Origin: Microbispora catharanthi
GTDB lineage: Bacteria; Actinomycetota; Actinomycetes; Streptosporangiales; Streptosporangiaceae
Length of the DNA: 64,000 bases
Assembly (NCBI RefSeq): GCF_006334915.2
Contig: NZ_VDMA02000001.1
Location: 372,001-436,000 of the forward strand
Direction of reading: 5' to 3'
The translations under genes and the position numbers were made by a program. A model generated the notes under the pieces. That model was not told the DNA's origin and searched no databases. It saw nothing but the letters and a program-made list of their open reading frames with translations. Shown piece after piece: positions 43,650 to 51,704 of this stretch (positions are counted from its first letter, which is position 1; every line of letters begins with the position of its first letter).

Positions 43650-43716
43650 AGCCGCCCGGTGCGTGTCCGGCACCTGCGGACAGCCGGAAGGAACGGGCTC
43701 AATAGACTGGGCCAAC

Positions 43717-45144
43717 GTGAATGCCAAGCCGCGTATCCCGAATGTCCTGGCCGCCCGTTACGCTTCGCCGGAGCTGGCCCGTCTGTGGTCTCCCGAGCAC
43801 AAGGTGGTGCTGGAACGCAGGCTCTGGCTCGCCGTGCTCAGGGCCCAGGCCGACCTCGGGATCGAGGTGCCCGAGCAGGCGATCGCCGACTACGAGAAGG
43901 TGGCCGAGCAGGTCGACCTGGCCTCCATCGCCGAGCGGGAGAAGGTCACGCGGCACGACGTGAAGGCCCGCATCGAGGAGTTCAACGCCCTGGCCGGGCA
44001 CGAGCACGTCCACAAGGGCATGACCTCCCGCGACCTGACCGAGAACGTCGAGCAGTTGCAGATCCGCGACAGCCTGCTGCTGGTGCGCGGCAGGGTCGTG
44101 GCGCTGCTGGCCCGCCTGGGCCGCCTGGCCGCCGAGCACGCCTCGACCGTCATGGCGGGGCGCTCGCACAACGTCGCCGCGCAGGCGACCACGCTCGGCA
44201 AGCGCTTCGCGACCGCCGCCGACGAGCTGCTGGTGGCCTACGAGCGGCTGGAGGACCTGCTGGAGCGCTACCCGCTGCGCGGGATCAAGGGCCCGGTCGG
44301 CACCGCGCAGGACATGCTCGACCTGCTCGGCGGCGAGGAGCGGCTGGCCGCGCTGGAGGACCGCGTCGCCGCGCACCTGGGGTTCGCCCGCCGCTTCACC
44401 AGTGTCGGCCAGGTCTACCCCCGCTCGCTGGACTACGACGTGCTGACCGCGCTGGTGCAGCTGGCCGCCGCGCCGTCCTCCCTGGCCAAGACCATCCGCC
44501 TGATGGCCGGGCACGAGCTGGTCACCGAGGGCTTCAAGGAAGGCCAGGTCGGCTCGTCGGCGATGCCGCACAAGATGAACACCCGTTCCTGCGAGCGCGT
44601 CAACGGCCTCACCGTGATCCTGCGCGGGTACTCCTCGATGGCCGGGGAGCTCGCCGGCGACCAGTGGAACGAGGGCGACGTGTCCTGCTCGGTCGTCCGC
44701 CGGGTCGCCCTGCCCGACGCGTTCTTCGCCTTCGACGGCCTGGTGGAGACCATGCTGACCGTGCTGGACGAGTTCGGCGCGTTCCCGGCGGTCATCGAGG
44801 CCGAGCTGGGCCGCTACCTGCCGTTCCTCGCCACGACCAAGATGCTCATGGCGGCCGTGCGGGCCGGGGTCGGCCGCGAGACCGCCCACGAGATCATCAA
44901 GGAGCACGCGGTCGCCTCGGCGCTGGCCATGCGATCGCGCGGCGTGGGCAACGAGCTGCTCGACCGTCTGGCCGCCGACGAGCGTTTCCCGCTCGGCCGG
45001 GCCGAGCTCGACGCGCTGCTGGCCGACCGGGCCTCCTTCGCGGGTGCGGCCGCCGGTCAGGTGGCGGCCGTGACCGCGCGGGTCGGCGAGATCACCGCGC
45101 GCCATCCCGATGACGCCGCCTACGTCCCGGGCTCGATCCTTTAG
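43717..45144 (+). CDS. purB: adenylosuccinate lyase
   Basis: 475 residues of the fumarase/aspartase superfamily. It catalyses two steps of purine synthesis: release of fumarate from SAICAR and from adenylosuccinate. Visible are TSRDLTENV (about residue 105), catalytic His region AGRSHNVAAQATT (about 150), and the flexible signature loop GSSAMPHKMNTRSCE carrying the catalytic Ser (about 279-293). The C-terminal RSRGVGNELLDRL region follows. GTG at 43717 is preceded by TAGACT eight bases upstream, so the mRNA is probably leaderless. It is the one clear housekeeping gene of the window. A GNAT gene follows nine bases later. Confidence 0.95.
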   Translation: MNAKPRIPNVLAARYASPELARLWSPEHKVVLERRLWLAVLRAQADLGIEVPEQAIADYEKVAEQVDLASIAEREKVTRHDVKARIEEFNALAGHEHVHKGMTSRDLTENVEQLQIRDSLLLVRGRVVALLARLGRLAAEHASTVMAGRSHNVAAQATTLGKRFATAADELLVAYERLEDLLERYPLRGIKGPVGTAQDMLDLLGGEERLAALEDRVAAHLGFARRFTSVGQVYPRSLDYDVLTALVQLAAAPSSLAKTIRLMAGHELVTEGFKEGQVGSSAMPHKMNTRSCERVNGLTVILRGYSSMAGELAGDQWNEGDVSCSVVRRVALPDAFFAFDGLVETMLTVLDEFGAFPAVIEAELGRYLPFLATTKMLMAAVRAGVGRETAHEIIKEHAVASALAMRSRGVGNELLDRLAADERFPLGRAELDALLADRASFAGAAAGQVAAVTARVGEITARHPDDAAYVPGSIL

Positions 45145-45152
45145 GGACACGC

Positions 45153-45905
45153 GTGCGTGAACTGGTGAGCGAGGCCGAGGTCGTCGCCGCCTCGGGCGAC
45201 GACGACCTCGTCGTGTGGGCGGCGCAGGGCATGCGGCCCGGCGTGCGCGCCTGGGCGTACGGGGACGCGGTGGCGGTGGCCAGCCCCGAGGCGTCCCGGC
45301 GCGACCGCCTGGTCGTGCGGGGCACGGCCGCCGCCCAGGCCGTCCCGCTTGTGCGGCACGCCCTGGCCGAGGCCGGGCCGTCGTACCGGCCCCTCGGCGA
45401 CGCCGCGCTGATCGAACAGGTCGTCGAGGCCGTGCCGGAGCTGGAGCCGGCGGTCCGCTTCTCCTGGATGGGCACCGAGAAGCTCGCCCCGCCCCGTCAC
45501 CAGGCGAGCGGCCGGGAGGGGGCGGCCTCCTGGCTGGCGGACTCCGCCGTCCCGGAGGTGGCGGCGCTGCTCGCCACCGCCAACCCCGACTCCTACGCCG
45601 TGCCGGGCCTGCCGCGCGTACGCCGCTGGGCCGGCGTCCGGGACGGCTCGGGCGCTCTGCTGACGGTCGCGGCCGACGCGTGGTCCGCGCCGACGGTGGG
45701 CCTGCTGGCCGGCGTCGCGACCGCCGCACCGGCGCGGGGACGCGGGCTGGGGGAGCGGGTGTGCAGGTTCGTGGCGTCGGCGCTGCTCGCGGAGCACGGG
45801 CGCGCGGCGCTGATGGTGGACGACTGGAACCGGGCGGCCGTCGTCGTCTACGAACGGCTCGGCTTCGCCCGCCGCCGCGTCGCCGCCACCGGCCTGCGCA
45901 GCTGA
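45153..45905 (+). CDS. GNAT family acetyltransferase
   Basis: A 250-residue protein, nine bases after purB. The N-terminal half (about 1-120) resembles the extra domain of two-domain GNATs, with WAYGDAVAVASPEASRRDRL. The C-terminal GNAT domain has acetyl-CoA motif A, PARGRGLGERVCRFVASALL (about 195-214), and the closing NRAAVVVYERLGFARRR. It probably acetylates a small molecule or protein amine. Co-transcription with purB is likely from spacing; a functional link is not implied. Confidence 0.85.
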   Translation: MRELVSEAEVVAASGDDDLVVWAAQGMRPGVRAWAYGDAVAVASPEASRRDRLVVRGTAAAQAVPLVRHALAEAGPSYRPLGDAALIEQVVEAVPELEPAVRFSWMGTEKLAPPRHQASGREGAASWLADSAVPEVAALLATANPDSYAVPGLPRVRRWAGVRDGSGALLTVAADAWSAPTVGLLAGVATAAPARGRGLGERVCRFVASALLAEHGRAALMVDDWNRAAVVVYERLGFARRRVAATGLRS

Positions 45906-45917
45906 GCCTTTCGCGGT

Positions 45918-46655
45918 TCAGGCGGCGCGCGACGGGCCGAGCAGGCGCGGACTCAGCGCGGCCAGCGCATCGGGCAGATCGCGCAGCGTGGTGATCCTCG
46001 TCACTGCGGGGGAGGAGGTGCCGGGCTCGGCGCGGTAGCGGTCGAGCCACACCCCGTGCATCCCCGCCCGGGTGGGGGCGACCGCGTCGAGCAGGAGGTT
46101 GTCGCCGACCATGAGCACCTCCTGTGGGCGCAGGCCGAGCTTCGCCGCCGCCTCGTGATAGCACCGCGGGGAGGGCTTGAACGCGCCGAGCGTGTCGGGC
46201 GTCAGCACCACCTCCATGCGGTCCATCAGCCCGATGCGGCGCAGTTTGGCCTCCTGCTGCACGGCCACACCGTTGGTGAGCACGCCCAGCGCGGGGGCGT
46301 CGTCGAGGGCCGCCAGCGCGTCCAGTGTCTCGGGCACGTCGGTGAAGGCGGCCCAGGCCGACTCGTAGTGGGTCAGGAAGCCGGCGAAGGCCGCGTCCGG
46401 GTCGGACGGCTCGGGCAGCCCGAGCCGCCGGCAGAACTCGCGCAGCCGCCGGCGCCGCTGCTCGGCGAACGAGCACTCCCCGGCCTGCCACGCGGGGACG
46501 TGCTTGTCCTCCAGATCGAGCCACAGCGCCGGCGTCTCCGGCAGCAGCTCGTGACCGGGGCAGACCGACTCGGTCCAGCGGGTCGCGGCGTGCGCGACCG
46601 CCCGGCGATGATCGAAAAGGGTCTCGTCGAGGTCGAACAGAATGGCCCTGATCAC
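45918..46655 (-). CDS. HAD-superfamily hydrolase
   Basis: 245 residues with all HAD motifs: I FDLDETLFD (Asp 8 and 10), II VLTNG (about 126), III Lys in GAFKPSP (about 160) and IV MVGDNLLLD (about 186). A helical C1 cap lies between motifs I and II. This is a YjjG/pyrophosphatase-like subfamily of phosphatases acting on nucleotides or sugar phosphates. GTG at 46655. Convergent with the GNAT gene (12 bp between stops). Confidence 0.9.
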   Translation of the reverse strand: MIRAILFDLDETLFDHRRAVAHAATRWTESVCPGHELLPETPALWLDLEDKHVPAWQAGECSFAEQRRRRLREFCRRLGLPEPSDPDAAFAGFLTHYESAWAAFTDVPETLDALAALDDAPALGVLTNGVAVQQEAKLRRIGLMDRMEVVLTPDTLGAFKPSPRCYHEAAAKLGLRPQEVLMVGDNLLLDAVAPTRAGMHGVWLDRYRAEPGTSSPAVTRITTLRDLPDALAALSPRLLGPSRAA

Positions 46656-46716
46656 GAGTCCCCATCTTGACTGGGGCGTGTTTCCAGCGCGTTTCCTGAC
46701 TGTGAAGCCACCGGAG

Positions 46717-46746
46717 ATGACAGGTAGGAAATTTCCTACCTATTAT
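46717..46746 (+). promoter_or_regulatory. ArsR promoter with 20-bp palindrome in the spacer
   Basis: ATGACA (46717-46722), 18-bp spacer, TATTAT (46741-46746), six bases before GTG 46753, so the transcript is leaderless. A perfect 20-bp palindrome, two halves AGGTAGGAAA/TTTCCTACCT (46722-46741), fills the spacer. A dimer there would block RNA polymerase, so autorepression by the ArsR protein is very likely. Confidence 0.85.
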
Positions 46747-46752
46747 GGGGTC

Positions 46753-47199
46753 GTGGACGTCACCCCCACCGCCGTACGGCAGTCGTCACCGGCGGAAGAC
46801 GAGATCTTCGCCGCGCTCGCCAGCCCGGTGCGGCGCGAGGTGCTGCGCCTGCTCCGCGAGCGCGGCCCCCAGTCCGTGCAGGAGCTGGCCTCCTGCTTCT
46901 CCATGGCCCGGCCCAGCTTCTCCGAGCACCTGCGGGTGCTGCGTGAGGCGGGCCTGGTCAGCGAACGCAGGGACGGCAGGCGCCGGCTCTACCGTCTGGA
47001 GCCCGTCCCGCTGGTCCGGGTCCGCGACTGGCTGGACCCCTACGAGCGGTTCTGGCGCGACAGGCTGTCCGCCCTGCGCCACCTGCTCGACGACACCGAA
47101 ACCACAGAGACCGAAACCACAGACGAATCCGGCGCCGGCGGCCGCCCGGACGACAGCGGCAGCGGCCCCCGGACGGACCAGGACGAGGAGAGACCATGA
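46753..47199 (+). CDS. ArsR-type repressor paired with SRPBCC gene
   Basis: 148 residues. The winged helix is at about 15-95 (EIFAALASPVRREVLRLLRE, VQELASCFSMARPSFSEHLR, RRDGRRRLYRL), followed by an acidic Thr/Glu-rich disordered tail (TETTETETTDESGAG...). ArsR genes followed by an AHSA1/SRPBCC gene are a common actinobacterial pair. No metal-site cysteines at the usual positions; ligand unknown. ATGA overlap with the next gene. Confidence 0.9.
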   Translation: MDVTPTAVRQSSPAEDEIFAALASPVRREVLRLLRERGPQSVQELASCFSMARPSFSEHLRVLREAGLVSERRDGRRRLYRLEPVPLVRVRDWLDPYERFWRDRLSALRHLLDDTETTETETTDESGAGGRPDDSGSGPRTDQDEERP

Positions 47200-47642
47200 A
47201 CGACGCCGACGACCCGACCGTGCTGCGCCTGGACGAATACCTGGCGCACCCGCCCGCCCGCGTGTGGCAGGCCCTGACCGACCCGGACCTGCTCGCTCGG
47301 TGGTTCATGCCGGGCGACTTCCGCCTCAGCGTGGGACACCGCTACACGATGGGCGGGACGGCCATGCCCGGCACCGGGTTCTCCGGCACCGTCCAGGCCC
47401 AGGTGCTGGCCTTCGAGCCCGAGCGCATGCTCCGCCTGGGCTGGCGCGACGCCGATCCCGCCAGCCCCAGCGGCGCCGACTGGACGATCACCTGGACGCT
47501 CGAACCCGAAGGCCGGGGCACCCGGCTGTTCCTCACCCACGAGGGCTTCGACCCCGGCAACGAGATGCAGCGGCGCGCCCGCTCCATCATGGACGGCGGA
47601 TGGCGCCGCCTGATGACGGGCTCGCTCGCCGCCGTACTGTGA
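47196..47642 (+). CDS. SRPBCC/AHSA1-like (START-fold) protein
   Basis: 148 residues of the Aha1-type SRPBCC fold: RLDEYLAHPPARVWQALTDP, LLARWFMPGDFRLSVGHRY, LGWRDADPASPSGADWTITW and a C-terminal helix GGWRRLMTGSLAAVL. The fold has a hydrophobic cavity for small ligands. It probably binds or modifies the inducer sensed by the co-encoded ArsR protein, though this is inferred from the pairing. Confidence 0.88.
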   Translation: MNDADDPTVLRLDEYLAHPPARVWQALTDPDLLARWFMPGDFRLSVGHRYTMGGTAMPGTGFSGTVQAQVLAFEPERMLRLGWRDADPASPSGADWTITWTLEPEGRGTRLFLTHEGFDPGNEMQRRARSIMDGGWRRLMTGSLAAVL

Positions 47643-47724
47643 CCGCCCGGACCCCCGGACCCCCGGACCGCCTGGATGCCCTGGACCCCTGGGTGGACCG
47701 TCCTGAGTGGGCCACCACCCGGGG

Positions 47725-48483
47725 TCAGGCGTGCCGCGCCGCGTTGGCGTGGACCGCGTCGCGGACATAGCGGCTCAGCCCCTCGGCGACCCGCTCGTAG
47801 TTCGCCGCGAAGCGCGGATCGGTCACGTACATCTCCCCGAGACCCTTGTGGATCTCGTAGGTGCAGTCGTAGAACCAGCGGGTGATGTGCGCGCGGTGCC
47901 GTTCGGCCACGCCCATCGCCCGCTCGCCGTCCGCGGGCGCCCCCTCGGCGAAAGCCGCCGCGAACGCCTGCAGCACCTCGCCGGCCTCCGCCGTGATGGC
48001 CCGCCAGTCGTCCCTGGTGTAGCGGGCCGACCGGCGGCGGCTCTGCTCGAACGCGTCGGTGCCGCCCCAGCGTTCCTCCGTCTCCTCGGCGTACTGCTCG
48101 GGATCGAAGTCGCCGAAGACCTCGAACCGCTCCTGCGGCGTGAGGGAAAACCCCATCTTCCTCGCCTCCATCGCACGTTCGACCGCCGCCGCCATCGCCT
48201 CCAGCCGCCCGATCCTGCGCCGCAGCAACTCGTGCTGGCGGCGCAGGTGGGTCACCGGGTCCTCGCCCGGATCGTCGAGGATGACGGCGATCTCCTCCAG
48301 GGAGAACCCGAGCTCCCGGTAGAACAGCACCTGCTGCAGCCGGTCGAGGTCCCGATCGCTGTAGCGCCGGTATCCGGCAGCCGACCGCTCGCTGGGCCGC
48401 AGCAGCCCGATCTCGTCGTAATGGTGCAGCGTGCGCACCGTGATCCCCGCGAAGCGGGCGACCTGGCCGACCGAGTAGCCCAT
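47725..48483 (-). CDS. MerR regulator with TipAS antibiotic-recognition domain
   Basis: 252 residues from ATG 48483, after GGGAGGAG. The N-terminal MerR domain (about 1-72) is YSVGQVARFAGITVRTLHHY, then GYRRYSDRDLDRLQQVLFYR. A coiled linker (about 75-120) leads to a C-terminal TipAS domain (about 130-245) with QYAEETEERWGGTDAFEQSR and HITRWFYDCTYEIHKGLGEMY. TipAL proteins sense cationic antibiotics such as thiostrepton and activate their own promoter. The promoter upstream has the MerR layout. Confidence 0.9.
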   Translation of the reverse strand: MGYSVGQVARFAGITVRTLHHYDEIGLLRPSERSAAGYRRYSDRDLDRLQQVLFYRELGFSLEEIAVILDDPGEDPVTHLRRQHELLRRRIGRLEAMAAAVERAMEARKMGFSLTPQERFEVFGDFDPEQYAEETEERWGGTDAFEQSRRRSARYTRDDWRAITAEAGEVLQAFAAAFAEGAPADGERAMGVAERHRAHITRWFYDCTYEIHKGLGEMYVTDPRFAANYERVAEGLSRYVRDAVHANAARHA

Positions 48484-48508
48484 GGGCTCTCCTCCCTTCC
48501 GGGGTCCA

Positions 48509-48539
48509 AGCCTGCGGCCTCCCGCGACGTGAGGGTCAA
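48509..48539 (-). promoter_or_regulatory. MerR-type promoter of the tipA-like gene
   Basis: Leftward TTGACC (48539-48534), a 19-bp spacer containing a CCTC...GAGG dyad, then CAGGCT (48514-48509). The long spacer is typical of MerR-activated promoters, implying autoactivation by the TipA-like protein. Confidence 0.7.
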
Positions 48540-48609
48540 GCCGAGCAGCCCACGGCCGATATCGGCGTGTGAACACCCGGCCGCCGGGGGCCGGGCGTTC
48601 CGTCCGTTC

Positions 48610-49770
48610 TCACCGATGCGGCAGTTGCCGCACCCGTGCGGCCTCTCGGGTGAGGTGGTCGCGTTCGGGCACGCTGGTGGCGGCGCGGGCGGCCTCGGCG
48701 TACAGCTCGGCGGCGCGCTGGAGGTCGCCGGCGCGTTCGTGCAGGTACGCCGTCACGGCGGCGTAGCGGGGCAGGCCGGGGTCCACACCGGCCAGCGCCG
48801 CCAGGCCGGCCTGCGGTCCGTCGGCCTCGCCGACCGCCACCGCGCGGTTGAGCCGCACCACCGGGCTGCCGGTGAGGAGCAGCAGTTCGTCGTACCACTC
48901 CACGATCTGCACCCAGTCCGTCTCGCAGGCGCTGCGGGCGTCGGCGTGCAGGGCGGCGATCGCGGCCTGCGCCTGGTATTCGCCCAGCCGGTCGCGGGCC
49001 AGCGCGCCCTGCAGGATCGTCACCCCCTCGGCGATCAGGCCGGTGTCCCAGCGCGACCGGTCCTGCTCGGCGAGCGGCACCAGGCGACCCCCAGGGCCGG
49101 TGCGAGACGCGCGGCGCGCGTGGTGCAGCAGCATGAGCGCGAGCAGCCCGGCGACCTCGGGTTCGTCGGTCAAGGCGACGAGCTGGCGGGTCAGGCGGAT
49201 CGCCTCGGCCGCCAGGTCGACGTCTCCTCCATACCCCTCGTTGAAGACGAGGTAGAGCACCCGCAGCACCGTCCCGAGATCGCCGGGCTGGTCGAGCGGC
49301 AGCCCCGCGATCCGCCGCTTGGCCCGGCTGATCCGCTGCGCCATGGTCGCCTCGGGGACGAGGTGGGCCGTCGCGATCTGCCGCGTGGTCAGGCCGCCGA
49401 CCGCGCGCAGCGTCAGCGCGACGGCCGAGCTCTGCGGCAGGGTGGGGTGCGCGCACAGGAAGTACAGCCGCAGCGTGTCGTCGGTGGCGGGCGCGGGACC
49501 GGCGGGAGGCTCGGCCTCCACGGTCAGTTCCCGCCCCCGCCGCGACGCCTCGGCACGGGCGGCGTCGAGGAACCTGCGCCAGGCGGCCGCGACGAGCCAG
49601 GCCTTCGGATCGCGCGGTGGATCGCCGGGCCAGGTGTCCAGCGCCCGGATCAGGGCCTCCTGCACGGCGTCCTCGGCCGAGGCGAAATCGGCCCCGCGCC
49701 GGACGAGGATGCCGATCACCGCGGGTACGAGCTCCCGCAGCAACGACTCGTTCACCGCGTCACCCGTCAC
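48610..49770 (-). CDS. ECF42-type RNA polymerase sigma factor
   Basis: 386 residues. Sigma region 2 (about 15-75, DFASAEDAVQEALIRALDTW) and region 4 (about 110-165, LTTRQIATAHLVPEATMAQR) are followed by an approximately 200-residue TPR-like extension (GYGGDVDLAAEAIRLTRQLV ... YLHERAGDLQRAAELYAEA). Fusion of a TPR tail and adjacency to a YciI/DGPF gene define the ECF42 group, which works without a classical anti-sigma factor. GTG at 49770 overlaps the YciI stop. Confidence 0.9.
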   Translation of the reverse strand: MTGDAVNESLLRELVPAVIGILVRRGADFASAEDAVQEALIRALDTWPGDPPRDPKAWLVAAAWRRFLDAARAEASRRGRELTVEAEPPAGPAPATDDTLRLYFLCAHPTLPQSSAVALTLRAVGGLTTRQIATAHLVPEATMAQRISRAKRRIAGLPLDQPGDLGTVLRVLYLVFNEGYGGDVDLAAEAIRLTRQLVALTDEPEVAGLLALMLLHHARRASRTGPGGRLVPLAEQDRSRWDTGLIAEGVTILQGALARDRLGEYQAQAAIAALHADARSACETDWVQIVEWYDELLLLTGSPVVRLNRAVAVGEADGPQAGLAALAGVDPGLPRYAAVTAYLHERAGDLQRAAELYAEAARAATSVPERDHLTREAARVRQLPHR

Positions 49771-50174
49771 TCCGTCACCGTGGGCGGCTCGGTGAGGAAC
49801 GGCCGGACCTCGAGCCACTCGTGGATCGGCTCGCCGCGGGGCCCTGGAGCGGCGGACAGCTCCCCGGCCAGCTCGACCGCGCGATCCCAGGACTCCACGT
49901 CGATGATCATCCAGCCGGCGATGAGGTCCTTGGTCTCGGCGAACGGACCGTCGGTCACCGGCGGGCGCCCCTCGCCGTCATACCGCACGAACGTGCCCTC
50001 GGGTGCCAGCGCCTGTTCGCCGACGTACTCACCCGTCTCCTCCAGGCGGGCCGCGAAGTCGCGCATGTACTGGATGTGCGCGTCGACCTCCTCCGGCGTC
50101 CACTGGTCCATCGACCCGTAGTCGACGAAGTGGGCCGGGCCACCTCGGTAGTGCTTCAGCAGCAGGTACTTCAC
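49767..50174 (-). CDS. YciI/DGPF-family protein, ECF42 partner
   Basis: 135 residues of the YCII-related ferredoxin-like fold: MKYLLLKHYRGGP, RYDGEGRPPVTDGPFAETKD (the DGPF motif), WMIIDVESWDRAVELAGEL. The start follows AAGGAGAACC. DGPF proteins are the near-invariant partners of ECF42 sigma factors. The partner's biochemical role is unknown. The stop overlaps the sigma factor's start, so the pair is co-translated. Confidence 0.9.
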   Translation of the reverse strand: MKYLLLKHYRGGPAHFVDYGSMDQWTPEEVDAHIQYMRDFAARLEETGEYVGEQALAPEGTFVRYDGEGRPPVTDGPFAETKDLIAGWMIIDVESWDRAVELAGELSAAPGPRGEPIHEWLEVRPFLTEPPTVTE

Positions 50175-50290
50175 GGTGGTTCTCCTTCTTCCTCACGCGG
50201 CCCGTCGTCGCCGCTCCCGCCCCTGGGACGGAGCCGGCACCGCGTTCTCGACACCCCGCGCGACATCTTTCCAAGAAATCCCGCGGTGGA

Positions 50291-50309
50291 CTCTCCCACT
50301 GGGGGAGAG
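50291..50309. promoter_or_regulatory. hairpin covering the ribosome-binding site of the MerR/GyrI gene
   Basis: CTCTCCC (50291-50297) and GGGAGAG (50303-50309) can pair, enclosing the GGGAGAG purine tract that serves as Shine-Dalgarno for ATG 50313. This could limit translation, or act as a DNA dyad. Confidence 0.4.
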
Positions 50310-50312
50310 GCC

Positions 50313-51140
50313 ATGCTGGGGCACGTGAACGACGACCTCCTGTCGATCGGGCAGTTCGCCCGCCTCGCCCGGCTCAGCGTCAAGCAACTGCGCCACTACG
50401 CCACACTCGGCCTGCTCGAACCCGCCTGGATCGACCCCGCCAGCGGCTACCGCTACTACCGGACCGCCCAGGCCCGCGACGCGCTCGTCATCGGCCTGCT
50501 GCGCTCCCTTGACGTCCCGCTGCCCGTCGTCGCGGAGGTGCTGTCCCACGCCGGCGAGGGAGAGGACGCCCGGGGACGGGACTCCGCGGCTGCCGCGCTC
50601 GCGCGGGTCAGGGACGACCTGGAGGCCGAACTCGCCCGGCGCAGGCGCACCCTCAAGAGCCTCGAACACATCCTCACCACGGGCCTGCCCGGCGCCGAGG
50701 TCACCATCGTCACCGAACCCCCGCGCCCCGCGATCGTCGTCCGCGACCTGGCGGCCACCCCCGAGGACATCGGCCGTGCCACCTCCGCCTGCGTCGCCCG
50801 GCTGATGGCCGCCGAGCCACCCGCACCCGCCCTCGTCGGACTGTTCCCGCTCGACTACGGCGAGTCGATCCTCGTCGCCGTCGCCCTCACCGGCACCGGC
50901 CTGCCGCGGGTGCCCGGCGCCGACCCCGAGATCCTGCCCGGCGGGACGTTCGCCACCGCCGCCCACGTCGGCCCCTACGACCAGATCTCGCTGACCGCCC
51001 ACGCTCTGCTCACCTGGTGCGCGGAACGCGGGCACGCCCCCACCGGCCCCCTCCGCGAGGCATACGTATCCGACCCCGCGACCACCCCGCCCGAGCGGCT
51101 GGTCACCCACCTGATGATCCGACTGGAGGACGAAGAATGA
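50313..51140 (+). CDS. MerR regulator with GyrI-like effector domain
   Basis: 275 residues. The MerR helix-turn-helix (about 8-75) is LLSIGQFARLARLSVKQLRH with GYRYYRTAQARDALVIGLLR. A coiled linker (about 85-125) and a GyrI-like ligand-binding domain (about 128-275) follow: VTIVTEPPRPAIVVRDLAAT, GGTFATAAHVGPYDQIS, REAYVSDPATTPPERLVTHL. This BmrR-like layout senses hydrophobic or cationic drugs. It is coupled (ATGA) to a second GyrI-like gene. Confidence 0.88.
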   Translation: MLGHVNDDLLSIGQFARLARLSVKQLRHYATLGLLEPAWIDPASGYRYYRTAQARDALVIGLLRSLDVPLPVVAEVLSHAGEGEDARGRDSAAAALARVRDDLEAELARRRRTLKSLEHILTTGLPGAEVTIVTEPPRPAIVVRDLAATPEDIGRATSACVARLMAAEPPAPALVGLFPLDYGESILVAVALTGTGLPRVPGADPEILPGGTFATAAHVGPYDQISLTAHALLTWCAERGHAPTGPLREAYVSDPATTPPERLVTHLMIRLEDEE

Positions 51141-51694
51141 ACTGGTATTCCGCCGCCGACACCCCCGAACTCGCCGAGTTCGGCCCCGTCACGGGACTCG
51201 GCGTCACCGGACGCGGCGCACCCGGCGGGCCCGCGCACCTCGCCGCGATCACCGCCCTGTACACCGTCGCGGGACCCCTCACCGGCCTCGCCGGGGGACT
51301 GCCCATGCCCGTGCTCGAAGGCCGCTGGTGGGTTGAGGACACCACCCGCCCTCCCCTCGACGTTCCCAGGGACGAATGGCACTGGCACCTGTTCCTCCGC
51401 CTGCCCGCCGCTCTCGACCCCGCCCTCGCCGAACAGGCCCGTGAGGCCGCCCGCCCCGCCCCTGGCATCGACGCCGTCCAGCTCGTCACCTTCACCGACG
51501 GGCGGTGCGTCCAGATGACCCACCACGGCTCCTTCGCCGAGGAACCCAAGTCGCTCGCGCTCATGGACGAGTTCATGCGCGCCCACGGCCTCGTCCCGGC
51601 CGGCCTCCACCACGAGATCTACCTGAGCGGAGTCCAGGAGACCGACCCCACGGCCATCCGCACCATCCTGCGGCAACCCGTGCGCAGCGCCTGA
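51137..51694 (+). CDS. GyrI-like small-molecule-binding protein
   Basis: 185 residues without a DNA-binding domain: MNWYSAADTPELAEFGPVTG, WWVEDTTRPPLDVPRDEWHW, VQLVTFTDGRCVQMTHHGSF, HHEIYLSGVQETDP. The HHEIYLS and EDTTR-type motifs are those of stand-alone GyrI-like (SHOCT/TfoX-neighbour) proteins that bind or hydrolyse cyclopropanoid and other ligands. It is translationally coupled to the MerR/GyrI regulator, so it may buffer or break down its inducer. Confidence 0.78.
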   Translation: MNWYSAADTPELAEFGPVTGLGVTGRGAPGGPAHLAAITALYTVAGPLTGLAGGLPMPVLEGRWWVEDTTRPPLDVPRDEWHWHLFLRLPAALDPALAEQAREAARPAPGIDAVQLVTFTDGRCVQMTHHGSFAEEPKSLALMDEFMRAHGLVPAGLHHEIYLSGVQETDPTAIRTILRQPVRSA

Positions 51695-51704
51695 ACACCC
51701 TCCG

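Noticed and set aside
43699-46665. A 988-residue minus-strand frame opposite purB and GNAT, overlapping the HAD gene
   Set aside because: The HAD gene occupies a different frame there with complete motifs; the long frame is compositional.
47643-47724. Short tandem CCCCCGGA units and Pro/Trp-rich frame after the SRPBCC gene
   Set aside because: Only two to three units in an 82-bp gap; no hairpin or coding evidence strong enough to call.
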